A stretch of DNA of 64,000 bases from Sporosarcina sp. PTS2304 (GTDB lineage: Bacteria > Bacillota > Bacilli > Bacillales_A > Planococcaceae), in the NCBI RefSeq assembly GCF_003351785.1, contig NZ_CP031230.1, positions 372,001 through 436,000 on the forward strand. The letters are read 5' to 3'. The position numbers and the translations under genes were made by a program. Below are positions 1 to 9,319 of this stretch, one piece after another (position 1 is the stretch's first letter; each line of letters opens with the position of its first letter). The notes beneath the pieces are model-generated. The model did not search any database and was not told the DNA's origin. It saw only the letters and a program-made list of their open reading frames with translations.

Positions 1-572
1 AGGAAGATGTATGGTATAATCGCGATAAAAGTGAAGAACTTTTTTGGGATATGATGGATGAGCTTGGCGACGATACAGAGTTTGAAGTGGAAGGTCCGCT
101 TTGGATTCAAGTTAACGCAATGAGCGAAGGCATTGAAGTAATAGTTACCCGAGCGCATCTTCCAAAAAATACGGAGTCCTCGCAATTTCCTTTTGGTATC
201 GAAGATCCAGAAGAATTATTTGATCCAATCTTTGATTCAATTAAAGAAGTGGAAGAAGATAGTGAGGAGGACGTGCAAGTCAAAGACAAATTGTTTGTAT
301 TCAATGAATTTGACGAGTTGATTCCTTTAGCAGCTAAGATGCTTTCACTAGAAGATCCATTCGACTCACAGTTATATGCATTTGAAGATCGTTATTATCT
401 CAACTTACGTTTTGATTATTCAGTAGTGGATAAGAAGCGTGCGAAAGATATAGCGAGTATGGTTACTGAATACGGCGCACCGTCTAAAATGTCTATTTAT
501 AGAGTAGAGGAATACGGCACAGTCGTTATGGAGTCCGACGTTTTTGCTCAGGTGAATAAATTTTTCTCATAG
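1..572 (+). CDS. mecA: Adapter protein MecA, 3' part
   Basis: This is the C-terminal part of MecA, the adapter that delivers substrates such as ComK to the ClpC-ClpP protease in Bacillales. The reading frame is open from base 3, reading EDVWYNRDKSEELFWDMMDE, so the true start lies before the window. The visible part covers the end of the N-terminal substrate-binding domain, an acidic linker (about bases 230-280, rich in Glu and Asp) and the C-terminal ClpC-binding domain with the segment LEDPFDSQLYAFEDRYYLNLRFD. A strong hairpin terminator follows at 580-609. The neighbour coiA is also a competence-linked gene, as in B. subtilis. Identification is secure; only the 5' end is missing. Confidence 0.95.
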   Translation, partial: EDVWYNRDKSEELFWDMMDELGDDTEFEVEGPLWIQVNAMSEGIEVIVTRAHLPKNTESSQFPFGIEDPEELFDPIFDSIKEVEEDSEEDVQVKDKLFVFNEFDELIPLAAKMLSLEDPFDSQLYAFEDRYYLNLRFDYSVVDKKRAKDIASMVTEYGAPSKMSIYRVEEYGTVVMESDVFAQVNKFFS

Positions 573-579
573 TGTTCTG

Positions 580-609
580 AAAAGCTACCAGTTTTCTGGT
601 AGCTTTTTT
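580..609 (+). terminator. Intrinsic terminator after mecA
   Basis: AAAAGCTACCAG pairs with CTGGTAGCTTTTTT around a short T-rich loop, eight bases after the mecA stop codon. From here to the coiA ribosome binding site at 812 (about 200 bases) I see no gene. A short open frame on the opposite strand there has no ribosome binding site or family resemblance. Confidence 0.9.
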
Positions 610-828
610 GTGTTATTTATTAAGCTTACTGCTTTGTAAGTGCAAGACTACTTGAAACCGTTATTGTATTTTGAAAAGTGATCGGATAACTGAAGCGGTT
701 ACAAAAAGCAACATCCTCAATAATTCTAGAACTCAAAATCAAAGTCGACTCACGACCCGACATCCAAACTACCCCTTGCCAAACAATCTGATAATTTGTA
801 AAATAGAAAAGAAAGGAGAGTGAAGCCA

Positions 829-1986
829 TTGTTAACAGCCTGTACATCCAAAGGGCAAACCGTCGCATTGACTAGAAATATGTCCCTTTCCGGTCTTCGC
901 GAATGGCGCAAAAGCGAAAGGTTTTATTGCACCCAATGTAAAGAAAAAGTCCAGTTAAAAGTCGGTGACATCGTCATACCACACTTCGCCCACTACCAGC
1001 AAACCAACTGCCGCGAAAACTTCTCTGAAGGCGAATCCCCAGCCCATTTACTCGGCAAAGCCCAACTTCATGAACTCTTCTTACGTCAGGGAATTGAAGT
1101 AGCGCTCGAACCCTTCCTGCCCGACATCCGCCAAAGACCTGATCTGCTCGTCACATGGCAAGACACTTGCGTCCCTATTGAATTTCAATGTAGTGTAATC
1201 CCGCTAGAACACGTCATCCAACGCAACGAAGGCTACAGCCGACTTCATATGCTTCCCATTTGGATTATTATTACACCCGCCAGCATTCGTACCTCTACAG
1301 CGTCTATACACTCCATGCGTTTAACTCAATTTCAGCAATTCTTCATTCGTCGCTTACCTTCTCGAACAGAAAGTATGATGACACTCCTCCTGACGTACAA
1401 TCCGTCGAGTGAACAATTTCATTATCTTAGCCATATGATCCACTTGCATGGCTCCGCCTATATTGTACGTCACTCCATTATGCGTATCCGCCATCAATCC
1501 ATTCCATTTGCCTTGCCGGTTGCACCTTCTAAAGAAGACATTTCTGAACTTACCCGTCACTACCAACAAGCTCGGCGTAAGTATCTCCGTACGGTCATTG
1601 GATATAATCAAAGAGGCGTTCACAATCAATTTTTACGTGCGTGTTATGAAATGAGAATACAACCAATTGAATTACCAGTATGGATTGGAGTGCCGACAAT
1701 TGGACAAGAAGCATTCAAGCAAGCGGATTGTGAATGGCAGACGTTACTTATTGCGGCCATGCGCGAAACGCGAAAGACGCCATTTCAATTAACTCGTTCA
1801 TTTTATCAGGAATTTATTAAGAAGTTTGAAGGAAATCGGGAAGAACAGTTAGAAGCATGTGTACGCTATGCGGATTTTTTGCGAGGTGAACGCATAGATA
1901 TCTATCGATTGGATAAATACTATACCAATCACTACGTTCAAGAAATCCTTTTACAGCGTTTTCTTGCATTGCATGCCAAAAATTGA
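829..1986 (+). CDS. coiA: Competence protein CoiA
   Basis: CoiA-family protein needed for efficient transformation in competent Gram-positive bacteria; it acts on incoming DNA or its recombination. I place the start at TTG 829 because AAAGGAGAG (812-820) lies 8 bases upstream; the in-frame GTG at 820 overlaps that site. The N-terminal part holds a zinc-ribbon-like CTQCKEKVQLKVGD...HFAH, followed by a nuclease-like core with RPDLLV and PIEFQCS, matching the nuclease fold assigned to this family (D and E-x-Q in the core). The length of about 386 aa fits the family. It sits between mecA and pepF as in B. subtilis (yjbF). The codon use is slightly more C-rich in the first third than in neighbouring genes. 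Confidence 0.92.
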   Translation: MLTACTSKGQTVALTRNMSLSGLREWRKSERFYCTQCKEKVQLKVGDIVIPHFAHYQQTNCRENFSEGESPAHLLGKAQLHELFLRQGIEVALEPFLPDIRQRPDLLVTWQDTCVPIEFQCSVIPLEHVIQRNEGYSRLHMLPIWIIITPASIRTSTASIHSMRLTQFQQFFIRRLPSRTESMMTLLLTYNPSSEQFHYLSHMIHLHGSAYIVRHSIMRIRHQSIPFALPVAPSKEDISELTRHYQQARRKYLRTVIGYNQRGVHNQFLRACYEMRIQPIELPVWIGVPTIGQEAFKQADCEWQTLLIAAMRETRKTPFQLTRSFYQEFIKKFEGNREEQLEACVRYADFLRGERIDIYRLDKYYTNHYVQEILLQRFLALHAKN

Positions 1987-2036
1987 GAAAATGTAGTGGA
2001 ATCAATTATAGGCAATAGAGTGAAGGAGGAATTTGA

Positions 2037-3854
2037 TTGACGAATGAACATAAAGTATTGACACGTGAGGAAGTATCTGAAGAAGAAACGTGGCGGTTGG
2101 AAGATATCTTCCCTTCGGATGAAGCGTGGGATAAAGAATATCGCAAAATTGAAGAGATGGTTAATGAAGCAGCACAGTATAAAGGGACGCTTGGTGATGG
2201 AGCGCGTCCATTGTTTGAAGCGCTAACATATCGAGATAAACTCGCTGAACGTTTGCGTAGATTATATACGTATGCGCACTTGAAAACAGACCAGGATACG
2301 ACAAATGGTTTCTATCAGTCCATGGATGGTCGAATTAAATCATTAATCGTCAAAGTTTCTACAGCGCTGTCGTATTTCACTCCTGAATTACTTGCGATTG
2401 ATGAAGATCAATTGAACGCAACGATTGAGTCGCATGAAGGCTTGCGCTTATATAAGCAAGAATTTAAAGAATTAAATGCGGAGCGCGCGCATGTTTTAAC
2501 AGCTGATCAAGAAGAACTTCTGGCACAACTGTCCGAGGTAACTGGGACCTCCGCTGAAACGTTTAGCATGTTAAACAATGCAGATTTAACTTTTGGCTTG
2601 GTGAAAGATGAAGAGGGGAACGAAATTCAATTAACGCACGGACGGTATTCGCGGTTTTTAGAAAGTAAAGATCCGAAAGTTCGCGAAGCGGCATTTAAAG
2701 AAATGTATGCGAAGTATGGGGAGTTCAAAAATACGTTTGCTTCTACATTAAGCGGAAATGTCAAAGCGCATAATGTGAAGGCAAAAATTAGAAATTATAG
2801 TTCTGCAAGAAATGCCGCATTATCAGGCAATCATATACCAGAACAAGTGTATGAAAACCTAGTGTCTACCATCCATAAAAACTTACACTTACTTCATCGT
2901 TATGTAGCGTTACGCAAGAAAGTATTGCAGTTGGACGAAATGCATATGTGGGATATTTACACTCCACTCGTAGAAGATACAGAAATTAAATACACATATG
3001 ACGAAGCAAAAGAAACGATGCTGGAGAGTTTCCATCCACTAGGGGAAGATTACACATCGATCGTTAAAGAAGGTCTCGACAATCGCTGGGTAGACGTTCG
3101 TGAAAATAAAGGGAAACGTTCAGGCGCCTATTCTTCAGGTTCCTATGGCACAAATCCATATATTTTAATGAACTGGCAAGATAATGTAAATAACTTATTT
3201 ACGTTAGCGCATGAATTTGGTCATAGCGTGCATAGCTACTATTCACGTAAAAACCAGCCATTTATTTACAGCGGATATTCTATCTTCGTTGCAGAAGTGG
3301 CATCTACAGTAAATGAAGCGCTGCTCAATGATCATTTGTTAAAAGTGACTACAGATGACGATAAACGTATTTACTTACTGAATCATTGGCTTGACGGCTT
3401 CCGGGCAACTGTGTTCCGCCAGACGATGTTTGCTGAATTCGAGCATTTGATTCACGTGTTAGATCAAGAAGGGACACCGTTAACGGCAGAGAAGTTAACA
3501 GAAGAATATTATGCGATGAATCATACATACTATGGAGATGCCATAGTCAATGATGAAGAAATCGGGTTGGAATGGGCACGTATTCCTCACTTCTACTATA
3601 ATTATTATGTCTATCAATATGCGACAGGTTATAGTGCCGCAGTAGCTTTAAGCAAGCAAATTCTTGAAGAAGGCGAGCCGGCAGTTGAAAGATATATTTC
3701 TAATTTCTTGAAAGCCGGGTCTTCAGATTATCCGATTGAAGTTCTAAAAAAAGCCGGAGTCGATATGACTTCTGAGCAACCGATCGAAGAAGCTTGTCGT
3801 GTATTTGAAGAGAGATTAGATGAATTGGAAAGATTATTAGCGAAGAGAGGCTAA
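2037..3854 (+). CDS. pepF: Oligoendopeptidase F (M3B metallopeptidase)
   Basis: Cytoplasmic zinc metallopeptidase that cleaves oligopeptides. The zinc motif HEFGHSVHS is at about residues 390-398, with the third ligand Glu expected in the downstream EVASTVNEALLNDHLL helix, as in the M3 family. At 605 aa it is full length for PepF. The start is TTG 2037, with AAGGAGG at 2023-2029 ideally spaced. It follows coiA after 50 bases and may be co-transcribed with it. In B. subtilis the gene in this place is yjbG/pepF. A hairpin terminator lies at 4027-4072, just before the repeat and IS21 region that now separates it from spxH. Confidence 0.95.
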   Translation: MTNEHKVLTREEVSEEETWRLEDIFPSDEAWDKEYRKIEEMVNEAAQYKGTLGDGARPLFEALTYRDKLAERLRRLYTYAHLKTDQDTTNGFYQSMDGRIKSLIVKVSTALSYFTPELLAIDEDQLNATIESHEGLRLYKQEFKELNAERAHVLTADQEELLAQLSEVTGTSAETFSMLNNADLTFGLVKDEEGNEIQLTHGRYSRFLESKDPKVREAAFKEMYAKYGEFKNTFASTLSGNVKAHNVKAKIRNYSSARNAALSGNHIPEQVYENLVSTIHKNLHLLHRYVALRKKVLQLDEMHMWDIYTPLVEDTEIKYTYDEAKETMLESFHPLGEDYTSIVKEGLDNRWVDVRENKGKRSGAYSSGSYGTNPYILMNWQDNVNNLFTLAHEFGHSVHSYYSRKNQPFIYSGYSIFVAEVASTVNEALLNDHLLKVTTDDDKRIYLLNHWLDGFRATVFRQTMFAEFEHLIHVLDQEGTPLTAEKLTEEYYAMNHTYYGDAIVNDEEIGLEWARIPHFYYNYYVYQYATGYSAAVALSKQILEEGEPAVERYISNFLKAGSSDYPIEVLKKAGVDMTSEQPIEEACRVFEERLDELERLLAKRG

Positions 3855-4026
3855 CAAACAGGAGGGGGTTCACCAATTGCAATCGAATTCTGAATTATGT
3901 AGGGGAATCTCAATGCAAATTGTTGAAGTCATTTATTATTTATGATATGGTTATGTTGTGGAATAAATCACATACCAAACATACACCCCTTTTGTTTGAA
4001 CGTGAACATTTCTCCCATTCCCTTTG

Positions 4027-4072
4027 AAAAAGAGTATTCACTCCCCCCCAGGAGAGAATACTCTTTTCTTTT
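4027..4072 (+). terminator. Intrinsic terminator downstream of pepF
   Basis: AAAAGAGTATTC and GAATACTCTTTTC are complementary around a C-rich loop, followed by a T tract. The 170 bases between the pepF stop and this hairpin contain no gene that I can support; they could be a long 3' UTR or hold a small RNA. Confidence 0.8.
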
Positions 4073-4101
4073 TGGTTACAATTGAAAACTAACTAATAGA
4101 T

Positions 4102-4583
4102 CAAGACTGTTAAATAACTATAATATGTATGATTTATTCAAAGACGTAAAAGCGAGTTAGGCGATAAAACTAAGCGGACGACTTTGGCTTAGTGATGCTG
4201 ACTTAGAATGTCTTGCGGCTTACGCTTTCAAACGATACGCTTTCCGTAGGGGGCGCGACGGACCGTCAAGCGCTGCGAATTACACCTGTCAAAAGCAAAG
4301 ATGTGCTCCTTCTCGCTGCGCTTTACTCGCAAAAGCCGTCCTTCGCTACGGCTTTTCCTAATCCTCTCGGAGTCGATCGTCTGTAAGCTCCAGCCGAAAC
4401 TTAGTGTGTGCAAAACAGTTTGATTACTCTTTGTAGGTAGTGAAAACCAAGTAGAGTTGTCTGATATAATCTGACCGTTTTGAAATTAGATAGTGGTGAA
4501 GTGTTGTTAGCTACTATGACTGTTTCAATGAACTGAGTGGAAAAGCAATGACTCTATATATATTCAGTCAGGCAATCTAAAGC
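4102..4583 (+). repeat. Large interspersed repeat, copy A, left part (split by IS21)
   Basis: Begins with a terminal sequence like CAAGACTGTTAAATAAC, then a type 1 hairpin module (GACGAT-type arms, about 4230-4385) and the linker that ends in a CAATCTAAAGC phrase. The same order of blocks is seen at 39.7-41.0 kb and 58.5-59.5 kb. The copy stops abruptly at 4583 where the IS21 element begins and resumes at 6777. No gene is encoded: reading frames here are open only because the repeat is GC-rich. Confidence 0.85.
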
Positions 4584-4636
4584 TGTAAATGTCAACACTA
4601 ATATGTACATTTGTGCTCGTTTAACAGTGTACAAAA

Positions 4637-5401
4637 TTACTCGTTTACTGGCTCAAGGTGTTGCTTAAGACGGTATGAATCACCTGTAATCGTTACGACG
4701 CTCGCGTGATGTAAAATACGATCTAAGATAGCGTTTGCTAACTTGGGTTCCGGGAAAATTTCTTCCCAAGCCTTGAAGTTCACGTTCGTTGTGAAAATTG
4801 TACTTTTCTTTTCGTAACGTGCATCAATTAACTGGAAGAAAAGCTTTGCGTCTTCTGCATCAATCGGTAAATAGCCGATTTCATCAATGATTAATAATTT
4901 ATATTTTGTATAATGCTTTAAACGGCTTTCTAGTCGATTTTCAATACGTGCTCTTTTTAGATTTTGGATTAAATCATGACACTTAATAAAATACGTGCTC
5001 GTGCGCTTTTTAGCAGCTGTAATACCGATTGCTGTGGCTAAGTGGGTCTTGCCGACACCACTTGGACCAAGAAATACAATGTTCTCATTTGCTTGAATAA
5101 ATCGTAAGCTTTGAAAATCGAGTAACTGTTGCTGATTAACACTGGGTTGAAAGTCGAAATCAAAATCTTTCATTTCCTTTAAATGTGGAAATGCAGCGAC
5201 CTTCACCATCGCGTGGATCATGTTTTGTTCACGTACATCTACTTCGTAGTTCGTTAATTTAATAAGTGTGTCTATAAAAGAAAGCTCGTTCTTAATACTA
5301 AAGTCGATGACTTCATTCAAATGTAGACCCATTTGCTTTAGTTTTAAATACTCAAAGTTTTGTAGGAGCTGCTGATAATTCGTGTTCAAATGCTGCTTCA
5401 T
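4637..5401 (-). CDS. istB: IS21 helper ATPase IstB
   Basis: AAA+ (DnaC-like) ATPase that assists the IS21 transposase in target selection and strand transfer. Walker A is GPSGVGKTH (about residues 104-112) and Walker B is LLIIDEIGYLP (about residues 169-179). The 254-aa length is typical and the frame is intact. The start codon overlaps the istA stop as ATGA, so the two genes are translationally coupled. It ends about 50 bases from the left IS end. Confidence 0.95.
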   Translation of the reverse strand: MKQHLNTNYQQLLQNFEYLKLKQMGLHLNEVIDFSIKNELSFIDTLIKLTNYEVDVREQNMIHAMVKVAAFPHLKEMKDFDFDFQPSVNQQQLLDFQSLRFIQANENIVFLGPSGVGKTHLATAIGITAAKKRTSTYFIKCHDLIQNLKRARIENRLESRLKHYTKYKLLIIDEIGYLPIDAEDAKLFFQLIDARYEKKSTIFTTNVNFKAWEEIFPEPKLANAILDRILHHASVVTITGDSYRLKQHLEPVNE

Positions 5402-6684
5402 TTATACATTTCTCCAATCGCTGCTAAATTTCGTTTTGCTAAATCATTTATATCCGGATAGTTTGGCATCGCTTTTGATATTGTTTCTCGATAATGTGCT
5501 TCCTGATAATTGAGTTTAGCATTACTTATTTTGTGTTGAGCTATCAGTTCCATGTTATAATGAATCCATAATTGGTCATCATATACTTGCAAACTTACTT
5601 TCTTTCCCTGGTACACTGGTGGTACGGAGTACTGATTAGATTTGTAAGAAATCATGTTTGATGCATTGACTTTCACAAGTGTATGGTTGATTTTGAAGGA
5701 ATCTCTTACTCGTTCAGTTGGTAGCTGGAGTAGGTGATTCTTTTCTTTTTGGAATTCGAGTAACGGAATTTTATTTGTTCCTTGATGAATTTCACGATTA
5801 ATTCGGTTACACAATCGCTCAATATAGACATGCAATTCTTCTATATTAAACTTCCCTTGGTATGCATGGATTTCATCGAGTAACTTCATTGTTGTTTCTA
5901 CTTTACCTTTTGTTTTGGGGCGACCAGCGATACATGGTCTAACCTTAAAGCCAAAATCCTTTGCGAATTGAGCGAACTTCGCATTTACTTTTCCTTTTGA
6001 AAATTCTGTTCGTGCTTCATCCATCACCGTTTTCATATTATCTGTGACTAGCTCTTCAGGGACGCCACCCATCTTCTCAAACGTTTCCGTAAGGAATGAA
6101 AATAATACCGCTTGCGATTTCGAGATGCTCATATAAAAGAATCGCATACGTGAATGGCTCAATACTAAGACAGCGACATTGATTTCTACTTGCTCACCAT
6201 CTTTTGTTTCATATAGAATACTTTCTTTCCAATCCAGTTGTGCCTGTTTTCCAGCACGTGTTTCAAATCGAATCCCACTATTCCCCATGCTCGGAATACG
6301 CTCATCTTTCTCAAAATACGCTTGAAATTCTGGCGTGTTCGCAATATATGTACGGAATGTTGATTGGCCACAAACTAAGCCATGATTATCTTTTAAATAC
6401 TGCCATAGGTTACGACGATAATAAAATACTTGCTTCGAATCCTCTGATAATAAACTCGCGATTACTGGATAAAACTCATCAATTTTAGATGGTTTGTTGC
6501 GCTTCTTTTTGGGAACGAAGCCATTTAGATATTTGTCGATCGTACGTCGATCTACGCCCATGTCCCTTGCTAATTTACTTTTATTTATCTTCATTTTTAA
6601 ATGCTCCATTATTTTTTTATATGCTGCTAAATCTGCAAGACTATTTAGTTCAAATGTTGTCTCTACGTTTAATTGAATATACAT
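5398..6684 (-). CDS. istA: IS21 transposase IstA
   Basis: DDE-type transposase of the IS21 family. An N-terminal helix-turn-helix (SKLARDMGVDRRTIDKYL, about residues 36-53) precedes the catalytic core. The first Asp is in QLDWKES, the second in LVTDNMKTV, and the Glu in TKGKVETTMK. A C-terminal beta-barrel-like segment (NQYSVPPVYQGKKVSLQVY) is also typical. The ATG at 6684 has AGAGGTGATTAGGA upstream. The frame is undamaged, and with istB and intact ends the element is probably able to transpose. Confidence 0.95.
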   Translation of the reverse strand: MYIQLNVETTFELNSLADLAAYKKIMEHLKMKINKSKLARDMGVDRRTIDKYLNGFVPKKKRNKPSKIDEFYPVIASLLSEDSKQVFYYRRNLWQYLKDNHGLVCGQSTFRTYIANTPEFQAYFEKDERIPSMGNSGIRFETRAGKQAQLDWKESILYETKDGEQVEINVAVLVLSHSRMRFFYMSISKSQAVLFSFLTETFEKMGGVPEELVTDNMKTVMDEARTEFSKGKVNAKFAQFAKDFGFKVRPCIAGRPKTKGKVETTMKLLDEIHAYQGKFNIEELHVYIERLCNRINREIHQGTNKIPLLEFQKEKNHLLQLPTERVRDSFKINHTLVKVNASNMISYKSNQYSVPPVYQGKKVSLQVYDDQLWIHYNMELIAQHKISNAKLNYQEAHYRETISKAMPNYPDINDLAKRNLAAIGEMYK

Positions 6685-6776
6685 TCCTAATCACCTCTAG
6701 ATTAGTATGTATAACCCGAGCATTTTTGTACATGGTTATTCAAGCAGGAATGTACATATTTAAATTAGCATTTATA

Positions 6777-7046
6777 TAAAGCTTCACCCACACTGTTCAG
6801 GAAAAGGAACTTACCATACTCTATTTCTGGACGAACACGGACTGACTTACGAACACTAACTCAAGGATTCTCCCGGAAGAACCGGCGACTCCTAGAGGAC
6901 CAGGGTGACAGGTGTAATCGCCAACGCACTTTTGGCGAGTCCGCCGCGCACCCTCCAGAAAGCGTCCGGTTCTGTAGGGAGAATCCTCACACGTATCCTA
7001 TTTTTCTGCACTGCACACCAAGAATCATTTATCCAACAACAGTCTT
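6777..7046 (+). repeat. Large interspersed repeat, copy A, right part
   Basis: Continues copy A after the IS21 element: end of the linker, the phrase TTCTGGACGAACACGGACTGAC, and one type 2 hairpin module with outer arms GGATTCTCCC (about 6869) and GGGAGAATCC (about 6978). It then diverges from other copies after TTTTTCTGCA and ends near CAACAGTCTTA, which resembles the terminal inverted repeat of the family. The right boundary is uncertain by some tens of bases. Confidence 0.75.
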
Positions 7047-7138
7047 ACGAACGGATTATAGAAAAACAGAGTAAGAAACTAGACACTTCTTGAAAAAGAT
7101 AAAATCCAAAGCCCTCAAATTAGAGGACTTTGGATCAA

Positions 7139-7972
7139 TTAAAAGTGCTGTTTGATTAAAGAGCAATTATGCTGTTTTTTACGCCATAATGTACGATCTT
7201 GGAATGGAATGCATTCGATTTGTTGTTTAAGAAGACGCTTCTTCAATTCACGTTCCGCTTCTTTTTCAGTAATGCGATAGATTTCAGCTACTTCTCTCGT
7301 AGTAAGTAGATCAAAACGGTTAAAGAGGGAATTGATGGACGGTGGCATATCAGGCAATAGTTGACTACCAATCAATTCTTCTAAAATCTGTTCGTAAATC
7401 GCATACTCGTAGCGACCACTCACTTTCAATCCTTCATCTTCAATATTACTATTGAAAAATACAAAAGTAGGTGCTTCATCTACTTCCATTTCATTCCCCA
7501 AAAACATATCTACTTGCAAAGCACGCATCGTCTCGTCAGAAGTAAAGTCAGCTATAAATTCATCAACATCGAGATTTATTCGTGCTGCAATTTCTACGAG
7601 TACTGAAAATGAAGTTACATTGCGCTTTTTCAAGAATGAATACTCTAATAGACAAGATAAGTATCGGAAACCAGCTCGTTTTCCTTGGAATTCAGCCGCT
7701 TTAATCGCGATGCTTGGAAAACAAGGATTAGCCCTGTTCGTTGGTCTTGAATCTTGAGAGTCGCAGACAGGTGGCATATTCAGTTTAGGCAACGGTGTCC
7801 GCAATACGATTCTCAATGAAAAGTAGTGATCATATTCGACTTGCAATTTCCGTAAAAGTGGTTGCAGTGACCAGCAATCTTTGCAGTATGGATCTAAAAA
7901 TACATAGAGTTCAATGGGCTTTGCTGAAGCAGAATAGTGTAACGTATCATCGATAGCAGTTAGATAGTTCAC
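7139..7972 (-). CDS. spxH: ClpXP adaptor protein SpxH (YjbH family)
   Basis: Adaptor that binds the regulator Spx and promotes its degradation by ClpXP, linking disulfide and nitrosative stress to Spx levels. The thioredoxin/DsbA-like fold carries CKDC in the segment FLDPYCKDCWSLQPLL near residues 32-36. The 277-aa length is close to the family size. The start ATG overlaps the globin stop (ATGA), so the two are one operon, as in B. subtilis yjbI-yjbH. The C-terminal part (TTREVAEIYRITEKEAEREL) looks like a helix-turn-helix-like segment, seen in this family's C-terminal region. Confidence 0.93.
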   Translation of the reverse strand: MNYLTAIDDTLHYSASAKPIELYVFLDPYCKDCWSLQPLLRKLQVEYDHYFSLRIVLRTPLPKLNMPPVCDSQDSRPTNRANPCFPSIAIKAAEFQGKRAGFRYLSCLLEYSFLKKRNVTSFSVLVEIAARINLDVDEFIADFTSDETMRALQVDMFLGNEMEVDEAPTFVFFNSNIEDEGLKVSGRYEYAIYEQILEELIGSQLLPDMPPSINSLFNRFDLLTTREVAEIYRITEKEAERELKKRLLKQQIECIPFQDRTLWRKKQHNCSLIKQHF

Positions 7973-8361
7973 TCGTCTTCCTCCTCGTTCCTATTTACCA
8001 TATGGTTGGCTGTTAAGACAAGGCGCTGATAGTATACATCCCGCAGTGGTCCCTCCAGTCCTACTTCATCCATTGCTTCCGCCATGCATGCTAACCATGC
8101 TTTAGCGCGAGTAGGTGTGATAGGGAACGGCATATGCCGTGCTTTCATCATCGGATGACCATGCTCTTCTGTAAAAAGATTGGGGCCTCCAAGATATTGT
8201 GTCTGAAATTGTATTTGTTTCCGCAGTGTCTCGGATAGGTCGTCAGGGAATATTGGGTAGAGGTCCGGATGCACCGCCACTTTTGCGTAGAATCGTTCTA
8301 ATAGTTCGTGTAACCTTTTCTCGCCGATCTCCTCAAAAGGGATGATTGGTTTTCGGGTCAT
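7969..8361 (-). CDS. yjbI: Truncated (group II) hemoglobin, YjbI-like
   Basis: Small globin of the 2/2 type, probably binding O2 or NO and linked to redox stress together with SpxH. Features seen: the proximal-histidine region around EEHGHPMMKARHMPF, the YLGGPNLFTEEHG helix and LEGPLRDVYYQRL near the C-terminus. I set the start at ATG 8361, giving about 130 aa. The upstream in-frame GTG at 8370 lies directly against the AAAGGG site, while ATG 8361 has a 10-base spacing. It is directly upstream of spxH and overlaps it by four bases. Confidence 0.92.
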   Translation of the reverse strand: MTRKPIIPFEEIGEKRLHELLERFYAKVAVHPDLYPIFPDDLSETLRKQIQFQTQYLGGPNLFTEEHGHPMMKARHMPFPITPTRAKAWLACMAEAMDEVGLEGPLRDVYYQRLVLTANHMVNRNEEEDE

Positions 8362-8511
8362 CACATTCACACCCTTTCGTTCATCTGTGTCTTTATTCTA
8401 TCAACGAACGTTTTCCTATACAAATAAAAGAACTTATTGTTAAGTTGTTGTTATAGTGCAGATGGGTAATTTATCGTAAGTGATCTATGTTAAATCGTGT
8501 CGAATTTCCTT

Positions 8512-9165
8512 TTACGCCATTTGATTGTAGTAATTCATCACTTTTTTTACATAGTTTTGTGTTTCTTTAAATGGAGGAATTCCACCATGTTTTTTTACAT
8601 TACCAGGTCCTGCATTATAAGCGGCTAGAGCGGTTTCGATAGAGCCGAATTGGTTCAGCATCGTGCGTAAATATTTTGCACCGCCCATTACATTTTGTCT
8701 CGGATCAAAGCGGTCCGCGACACCTAGAAATTTAGCTGTTCCAGGCATAAGTTGCATAAGTCCGCCAGCGCCTGCCTGACTAACAGCTTTTGCGTTAAAG
8801 TTTGACTCTTGTTTAATTACCGCTGAAATTAATTTTTCAGGTAGTTGATACTTATCTGCGGCCTCTTTAATAATATCTGCGAACTGTCCTTTACCTGCCG
8901 TGTTGGATTCAGGTAAATTAATAGGCAACGACAGTGCAGGCAAAATAGAGTGTGAATAGTTCTCTCCTTGGTAAAGTAAGCTTTTCTTTGACGATGCGGG
9001 TGAGTGGGTGAGACCTAATGTACTTTCCGTCATTAATTGTGTAAGTAATGACTGGAATTCATTGGCGTCTCCTAATGAACTAGCACTGAAAGACTGCACA
9101 GCCCCAAGAGTCTGCATCGTATTTAATTCGAGAAGCATTCGCATATTCAATGGGTTTAGGTTCAC
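8512..9165 (-). CDS. cwlQ: Lytic transglycosylase, SLT domain (CwlQ/YjbJ-like)
   Basis: Peptidoglycan-cleaving enzyme of the soluble lytic transglycosylase fold. The catalytic Glu lies in VIKQESNFNAKAVSQAGAGG, followed by the family motifs GLMQLMPGTAKFLGV and ALAAYNAGPGNVKK, all in the C-terminal half. The N-terminal 90 residues are low in motifs and lack a clear signal peptide, as in the B. subtilis gene at this locus (yjbJ). A GGAGGA site at 9172-9177 is only one base from ATG 9171 but well spaced for GTG 9165, which I prefer. Confidence 0.9.
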   Translation of the reverse strand: MNLNPLNMRMLLELNTMQTLGAVQSFSASSLGDANEFQSLLTQLMTESTLGLTHSPASSKKSLLYQGENYSHSILPALSLPINLPESNTAGKGQFADIIKEAADKYQLPEKLISAVIKQESNFNAKAVSQAGAGGLMQLMPGTAKFLGVADRFDPRQNVMGGAKYLRTMLNQFGSIETALAAYNAGPGNVKKHGGIPPFKETQNYVKKVMNYYNQMA

Positions 9166-9319
9166 GCTCATTCCTCCTATATATGAGTAATCGTTATAGT
9201 AGATTGTATATCCTCTCTATTATACCAACTTTCGTAGCAGAATGGGCAAATACAAAATGCAACAATGTGTGTCATATGGTAGACTGAACGTAAAGACTTT
9301 ATTTAAGGAAGTGGTCAAC

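Larger units (their letters stand above)
4584..6776 (-). mobile_element. Complete IS21-family insertion sequence
   Basis: About 2.19 kb carrying istA and istB. The ends match as imperfect inverted repeats: the first 28 bases (4584-4611) and the reverse complement of the last 28 (6749-6776) agree at about 21 positions, including AAATATGTACATT versus TAATATGTACATT. A further internal repeat copy (GTACAAAA..GCTCG type) is present at both ends, as usual for IS21. TAAAGC flanks both sides (4578-4583 and 6777-6782), a 6-bp target duplication. Joining the flanks restores the CAATCTAAAGCTTCACCC phrase seen intact near 58.97 kb, so insertion was into a repeat. Confidence 0.92.

Noticed and set aside
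626..868. 80-aa frame opposite the mecA-coiA gap
   Set aside because: No ribosome binding site and it runs into coiA on the other strand; composition looks like chance.
6204..6779. Open frames on the plus strand across istA
   Set aside because: Shadows of the istA coding sequence in the other strand.
9242..9319. Upstream extension of the yjbL-like gene
   Set aside because: No ribosome binding site for ATG 9242, whereas TTG 9320 has AAGGAAGTGG and gives the family length.
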